This document shows positions 60,753-64,000 of a stretch of DNA of 64,000 bases, piece after piece. Every line of letters starts with the position of its first letter. The stretch's first letter is position 1. The notes under the pieces are model-generated. The model was not told the DNA's origin. It ran no database searches and worked only from the letters and a program-made list of their open reading frames with translations. Position numbers and translations under genes: made by a program. The DNA is taken from NCBI RefSeq assembly GCF_003634105.1, contig NZ_RBIQ01000007.1, forward strand, positions 620,001-684,000. The letters are read 5' to 3'. The stretch comes from Maribacter vaceletii. Lineage in GTDB: Bacteria > Bacteroidota > Bacteroidia > Flavobacteriales > Flavobacteriaceae.

Positions 60753-60842
60753 TCACTTTCTACTGTATAAGGATATCTTATATCAGTACCAAAGCATCAT
60801 CGCACTAAGCAAGAATTAAATTACTTTTACAGTAGAAAGTGA
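60753..60842 (+). repeat. Long inverted repeat between ssb and rhuM
   Basis: TCACTTTCTACTGTA (60753-60767) and its exact complement TACAGTAGAAAGTGA (60828-60842), 15-bp arms with a 60-nt loop. The right arm ends 26 bases before the rhuM ATG. It could be a leader hairpin, an operator pair or the termini of a small mobile element. Confidence 0.65.
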
Positions 60843-60868
60843 ATTGCATAATTTTAAAAAATATAGTA

Positions 60869-61954
60869 ATGGATAACCCAGATAATATACATTCTGATTT
60901 TATTTTTTATCAATCTAATAAAGGAAAGGTAAAAATATCCGTCGCCGTAGATGAAGAAAGAGAGACCATATGGGTTACCCAAAAATCTATGGCAGAAATA
61001 TTTGATATTGATGTCAGCGGTATTACCAAGCACATTAAGAATATTTTTGAAACTGGTGAACTAGAGGAGATTAGCAATGTGCAAAAAATGCACATTGCTA
61101 GTTCAACTAAGCCTGTTAAGTTCTATAATCTTGATGTTATCATCTCTGTTGGTTATCGAGTTAACTCTTATAAAGCTACTCAATTTCGAATTTGGGCATC
61201 ATCCATACTAAAAGAGTACATGGTTAAAGGATTTGCTTTAGATGACGATAGATTAAAGCAAGGTAAGAACCTTTTTGGTAAAGACTACTTTGACGAATTA
61301 CTCGAAAAAATTCGTTACATACGAAATTCCGAAAGACGTTTTTACTTAAAACTTACGGATTTGTTTAGGGAAGGAAGTATCGATTACGACAAAAACGCTT
61401 CCATTACAAAAGAATTTTATGCGACTGTACAAAACAAACTTCATTGGGCTATACATCAGCATACAGCAGCAGAATTAATTTCAAAAAGGGCGGATGCAAC
61501 AAAACCATTTATGGGCTTAACGTCTTATAAAAATTCAGAAACTACAGGTAAGGTTCTTAAAAGCGATACTGAAATAGCTAAGAATTATCTAACACAAAAA
61601 GAAATTGATGATTTAAATAGGTTGGTTTCTATGTACTTAGATTTTGCAGAGAATATGGCTAAAAGAAACAAAATCATGAAAATGAAAGATTGGAATAATC
61701 GTTTAAATTCTTTTCTTCAATTTAACGAGTATGAAATTTTAGACAATCTAGGTCAAATTAAAAGTGATGTAGCTAAAAAAATGGCTCATAAAGAATTTGA
61801 GAAATTTAGAATTATACAAGACTCTAACTATATATCAGATTTCGAAGAGACTATTTCTGAAATAAAAGCAACAGGAAATTTACCTTCCCCTTCTCACGAC
61901 AGATTTAGCATCAAAAATTACATGAAGAAAATGAAAGATAAGGACAACAAATAA
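60869..61954 (+). CDS. RhuM-family protein
   Basis: 361 residues from the ATG at 60869 (a longer frame starts at 60839). Match to the RhuM family: an N-terminal DNA-binding-like part (ETIWVTQKSMAEIFDIDVSGITKHIKNIFETGEL and VISVGYRVNSYKATQFRIWA), then a helical domain (RYIRNSERRFYLKLTDLFREG, FYATVQNKLHWAIHQHTAAELI). RhuM is named from a Salmonella pathogenicity-island gene; relatives appear in mobile elements and near restriction systems, with no known activity. Flanked by a short ssb and recQ. A terminator follows at once. Confidence 0.88.
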   Translation: MDNPDNIHSDFIFYQSNKGKVKISVAVDEERETIWVTQKSMAEIFDIDVSGITKHIKNIFETGELEEISNVQKMHIASSTKPVKFYNLDVIISVGYRVNSYKATQFRIWASSILKEYMVKGFALDDDRLKQGKNLFGKDYFDELLEKIRYIRNSERRFYLKLTDLFREGSIDYDKNASITKEFYATVQNKLHWAIHQHTAAELISKRADATKPFMGLTSYKNSETTGKVLKSDTEIAKNYLTQKEIDDLNRLVSMYLDFAENMAKRNKIMKMKDWNNRLNSFLQFNEYEILDNLGQIKSDVAKKMAHKEFEKFRIIQDSNYISDFEETISEIKATGNLPSPSHDRFSIKNYMKKMKDKDNK

Positions 61955-61973
61955 GTGTAATTATAAAAGACCT

Positions 61974-62014
61974 AAAAACTGTTACTCTAAACTATAGAGA
62001 ACAGTTTTTTGTTT
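61974..62014 (+). terminator. Terminator of rhuM
   Basis: AAAAACTGTT-A-CTCTA / TAGAG-AACAGTTTTT with a bulged A and a T-run, ending 9 bases before the recQ start. Confidence 0.8.
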
Positions 62015-62022
62015 TGTAACCA

Positions 62023-64000
62023 ATGCTGCAAACTGTAACTTTACCTCCTATGCTACAAGAAGAACAAAAACAACAATTATTAAGGCTTTTAAAAACCCAT
62101 TTTGGGTACGATTCTTTTAGACCTAATCAGCTAGAAATAATATCAAATGTATTAGAAAAAAAAGACGTAATGGCCATTATGCCAACCGGTGGTGGTAAGT
62201 CGCTCTGTTATCAATTACCAGCATTAGCATTAGAAGGAACAACGGTTGTAATTTCTCCACTTATTGCACTTATGAAAGACCAAGTAGATGTCTTACGTGC
62301 CAATGGGGTTTCTGTAGCATATTTTAACAGTTCCCAACCTAGTGAGGAGCAACAAGAAACCTTACAAAACTTAAAAGAAGGCAAGCTAAAATTGTTCTAT
62401 GTAGCACCGGAAAGTTTAGCACTTATAGAACAACATTTAAAAGCAATTACGATAGACCTTTTTGCTATAGATGAAGCACATTGTATTTCTTCTTGGGGGC
62501 ACGATTTTAGACCTGCATATACCCAACTTGGGCGCTTAAAAACAGAATATCCAAATACGCCAGTTATAGCACTTACGGCAACTGCAGACCGTGCTACACA
62601 AGATGATATTTTAGACCAACTTTCTATTCCGCATGCAGAACGCCATTTGGCATCTTTTAACAGAGCCAATCTGTATTTAGAGGTTAGGCCTGGACAAAAT
62701 AGAATGCAGCAAATACAGCAGTTCTTAGAAGATAAAACCACCGAAAGCGGAATTATTTATTGCCTTAACAGAAAAAGTACCGAAAATATTGCCGAACAAC
62801 TATGCAAACTAGGGTATAAAGCCAAAGCATACCATGCCGGTATACAAGCCGATAAACGTTCTTCTATACAAGAAGATTTTATTAATGACCGCACGCCAAT
62901 AATTGTAGCTACTATTGCCTTTGGAATGGGAATAGATAAGAGTAATGTACGTTGGGTTATTCACTACAACATGCCAAAAAACTTAGAAGGGTATTACCAA
63001 GAAATTGGTAGAGCTGGTCGGGATGGTATAGACTCTAACACCTTACTTTTTTATAGTTATTCGGATGTGTTACAGCTTAGAAGATTTATAGACAATGGCG
63101 CAAATACAGAAGTACAAACAGCAAAGCTAGAACGTATGCAACAATTTGCTGAAGCTCTAAGTTGTAGGCGAATAGCATTGCTTAATTATTTTGGGGAGCA
63201 CACTTCCGAGAATTGTGGGAATTGTGACATTTGTAAACGACCACCCGCGTATTTTGATGCTACAGTACTTTCACAAAAGATTTGCTCTGCTATTGTTCGC
63301 TTAAAAGAGCAAGAAGCTATGGGAACCGTTATAGATGTTTTACGTGGTTCTCAAAACGCTGCGGTATACGATAAAGGCTATCAAAACATAAAAACCTATG
63401 GCGCTTTAAAAGATATTTCTTGGCAAGATTTGCAGCAATATATAATTCAGTTACTAAATCAAGGCGTGCTGCAAATTAACTTTAAAGAACATTCTAAACT
63501 AGAAGTAACACCATTAGCAAAAGCTATTTTGTTTGAAAAACAAACCGTGCAATTGGCCACCCTCATAGACCTTAAAGAAAGAGCTAAGGAAAAAGCAAAA
63601 GCAGTTAAAAAACAAAGTGCATTGTTTAAAAAATTACGTACGCTAAGACAACAAATAGCAACAGAAGAAAACGTGCCTGCTTATGTTGTTTTTACAGATG
63701 CTAGTTTAAAAGATATGGATGCTAAAAAACCAATGACCATTGAGGCTTTTGAAAAAATTTCTGGTGTTGGTGCTGCCAAACTAAAAAAGTATGCTAAGGT
63801 TTTTATGGACGAAATAGCTGACCACAGAAGAACCGTAAAAGCAAAAGTACCAACGCATGAGGTTTCTTATTCCATGTTTAAAGACGGAATTTCTATTGCT
63901 GATATTGCTAAAGAAAGAGGTATTAAGGAAGATACTATCTACGGCCATTTGCAAAAGATACATGAAAATGGAGAGGCGATAGATTTTGAACAATTTATAA
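62023..64000 (+). CDS. recQ: ATP-dependent DNA helicase RecQ (partial, 3' end outside window)
   Basis: At least 659 codons, still open at 64000. Translated by hand: Walker [19 protein letters not shown] box ([18 protein letters not shown]), [20 protein letters not shown] and GRAGRDG of the helicase core; the RecQ zinc motif ([12 protein letters not shown] ... [10 protein letters not shown]); an RQC winged helix; an HRDC domain ([34 protein letters not shown]); and at the very end a helix-turn-helix-like [20 protein letters not shown] as in some bacterial RecQ proteins. Alternative start at 62050. It unwinds DNA in recombination and fork repair. Confidence 0.95.
   Translation, partial: MLQTVTLPPMLQEEQKQQLLRLLKTHFGYDSFRPNQLEIISNVLEKKDVMAIMPTGGGKSLCYQLPALALEGTTVVISPLIALMKDQVDVLRANGVSVAYFNSSQPSEEQQETLQNLKEGKLKLFYVAPESLALIEQHLKAITIDLFAIDEAHCISSWGHDFRPAYTQLGRLKTEYPNTPVIALTATADRATQDDILDQLSIPHAERHLASFNRANLYLEVRPGQNRMQQIQQFLEDKTTESGIIYCLNRKSTENIAEQLCKLGYKAKAYHAGIQADKRSSIQEDFINDRTPIIVATIAFGMGIDKSNVRWVIHYNMPKNLEGYYQEIGRAGRDGIDSNTLLFYSYSDVLQLRRFIDNGANTEVQTAKLERMQQFAEALSCRRIALLNYFGEHTSENCGNCDICKRPPAYFDATVLSQKICSAIVRLKEQEAMGTVIDVLRGSQNAAVYDKGYQNIKTYGALKDISWQDLQQYIIQLLNQGVLQINFKEHSKLEVTPLAKAILFEKQTVQLATLIDLKERAKEKAKAVKKQSALFKKLRTLRQQIATEENVPAYVVFTDASLKDMDAKKPMTIEAFEKISGVGAAKLKKYAKVFMDEIADHRRTVKAKVPTHEVSYSMFKDGISIADIAKERGIKEDTIYGHLQKIHENGEAIDFEQFI

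Noticed and set aside
60381-64000. Prophage or integrative element at the right end
   Set aside because: Apart from RhuM there are no phage structural genes, integrase, or att-like repeats; recQ is a housekeeping gene.
1-64000. CRISPR array
   Set aside because: I saw no set of regularly spaced direct repeats and no cas genes.

Overview
The window is chromosomal DNA of a Flavobacteriaceae-type bacterium (Bacteroidota), most likely marine. The DNA is AT-rich, and several genes sit behind the Bacteroidota promoter element TAnnTTTG. It encodes a SusC/SusD pair with a FecI/FecR-type sigma/anti-sigma pair, a metalloprotease with a type IX secretion C-terminal domain, a DnaE carrying an N-terminal proofreading exonuclease, and many Sec lipoproteins. 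Most of it is housekeeping DNA with several small accessory insertions.

Layout. 1-5.6 kb: partial DUF58 gene, trxA and the large dnaE, all on the minus strand. 5.7-9.3 kb: rpsP, rimM, a four-helix-bundle gene bracketed by inverted repeats, a trmN6-like methyltransferase and a glutaryl-CoA dehydrogenase. 9.4-12.7 kb: minus-strand cluster of GH1 glycosidase, GT28-like glycosyltransferase and LpxH-like phosphoesterase. 13.1-15.8 kb: an FdhF/YdeP molybdopterin oxidoreductase bracketed by two copies of a ~107-nt hairpin element. 16-24.6 kb: GNAT, TM2 protein, two DUF1801 proteins, 2-hydroxyacid dehydrogenase, cupin, mgtE, rsmA, DUF4286, TPR protein and SGNH lipoprotein. 24.7-29.5 kb: SDR, OprB-like porin, a beta-propeller-Dabb fusion, an HbpS/GlcG protein and a Crp/Fnr regulator, with an FNR-like palindrome upstream of the HbpS gene. 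29.5-40 kb: serS, HTTM protein, ribF, a secreted metalloprotease coupled to a lipoprotein, pth, rplY and prs. 40.1-41.9 kb: tRNA-Leu(CAA), a secreted GH16 enzyme and a decayed second copy of the same tRNA. 43.2-59.7 kb: polysaccharide-utilisation-like locus with ECF sigma and FecR (divergent), SusC with an STN domain, SusD, an FG-GAP/ASPIC lipoprotein, a GH35-like DUF5597 enzyme and a second FG-GAP/ASPIC lipoprotein on the opposite strand. 59.7-64 kb: a tiny lipoprotein ORF, a short ssb, a RhuM-family gene behind a long inverted repeat, and recQ running off the end.

How the parts work together. The 43-59 kb locus looks like a trans-envelope signalling and uptake unit. Ligand-bound SusC would signal through its STN domain to FecR and release the sigma factor; SusD and the FG-GAP lipoproteins would bind glycan, and the DUF5597/GH35 enzyme would trim galactosides. 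The neighbouring GH16 would suit a galactan or glucan substrate, but the substrate is inference. The 25.5-29.5 kb cluster looks like a regulated envelope module with a Crp/Fnr protein, a matching operator, two exported small-molecule-binding proteins and a porin; I know of no described function for this combination.

The points most worth following are the FNR-box/HbpS/propeller-Dabb/porin cluster, the tRNA-bracketed GH16 islet, the duplicated hairpin element around the molybdoenzyme gene, and the four-helix-bundle cassette between rimM and trmN6.
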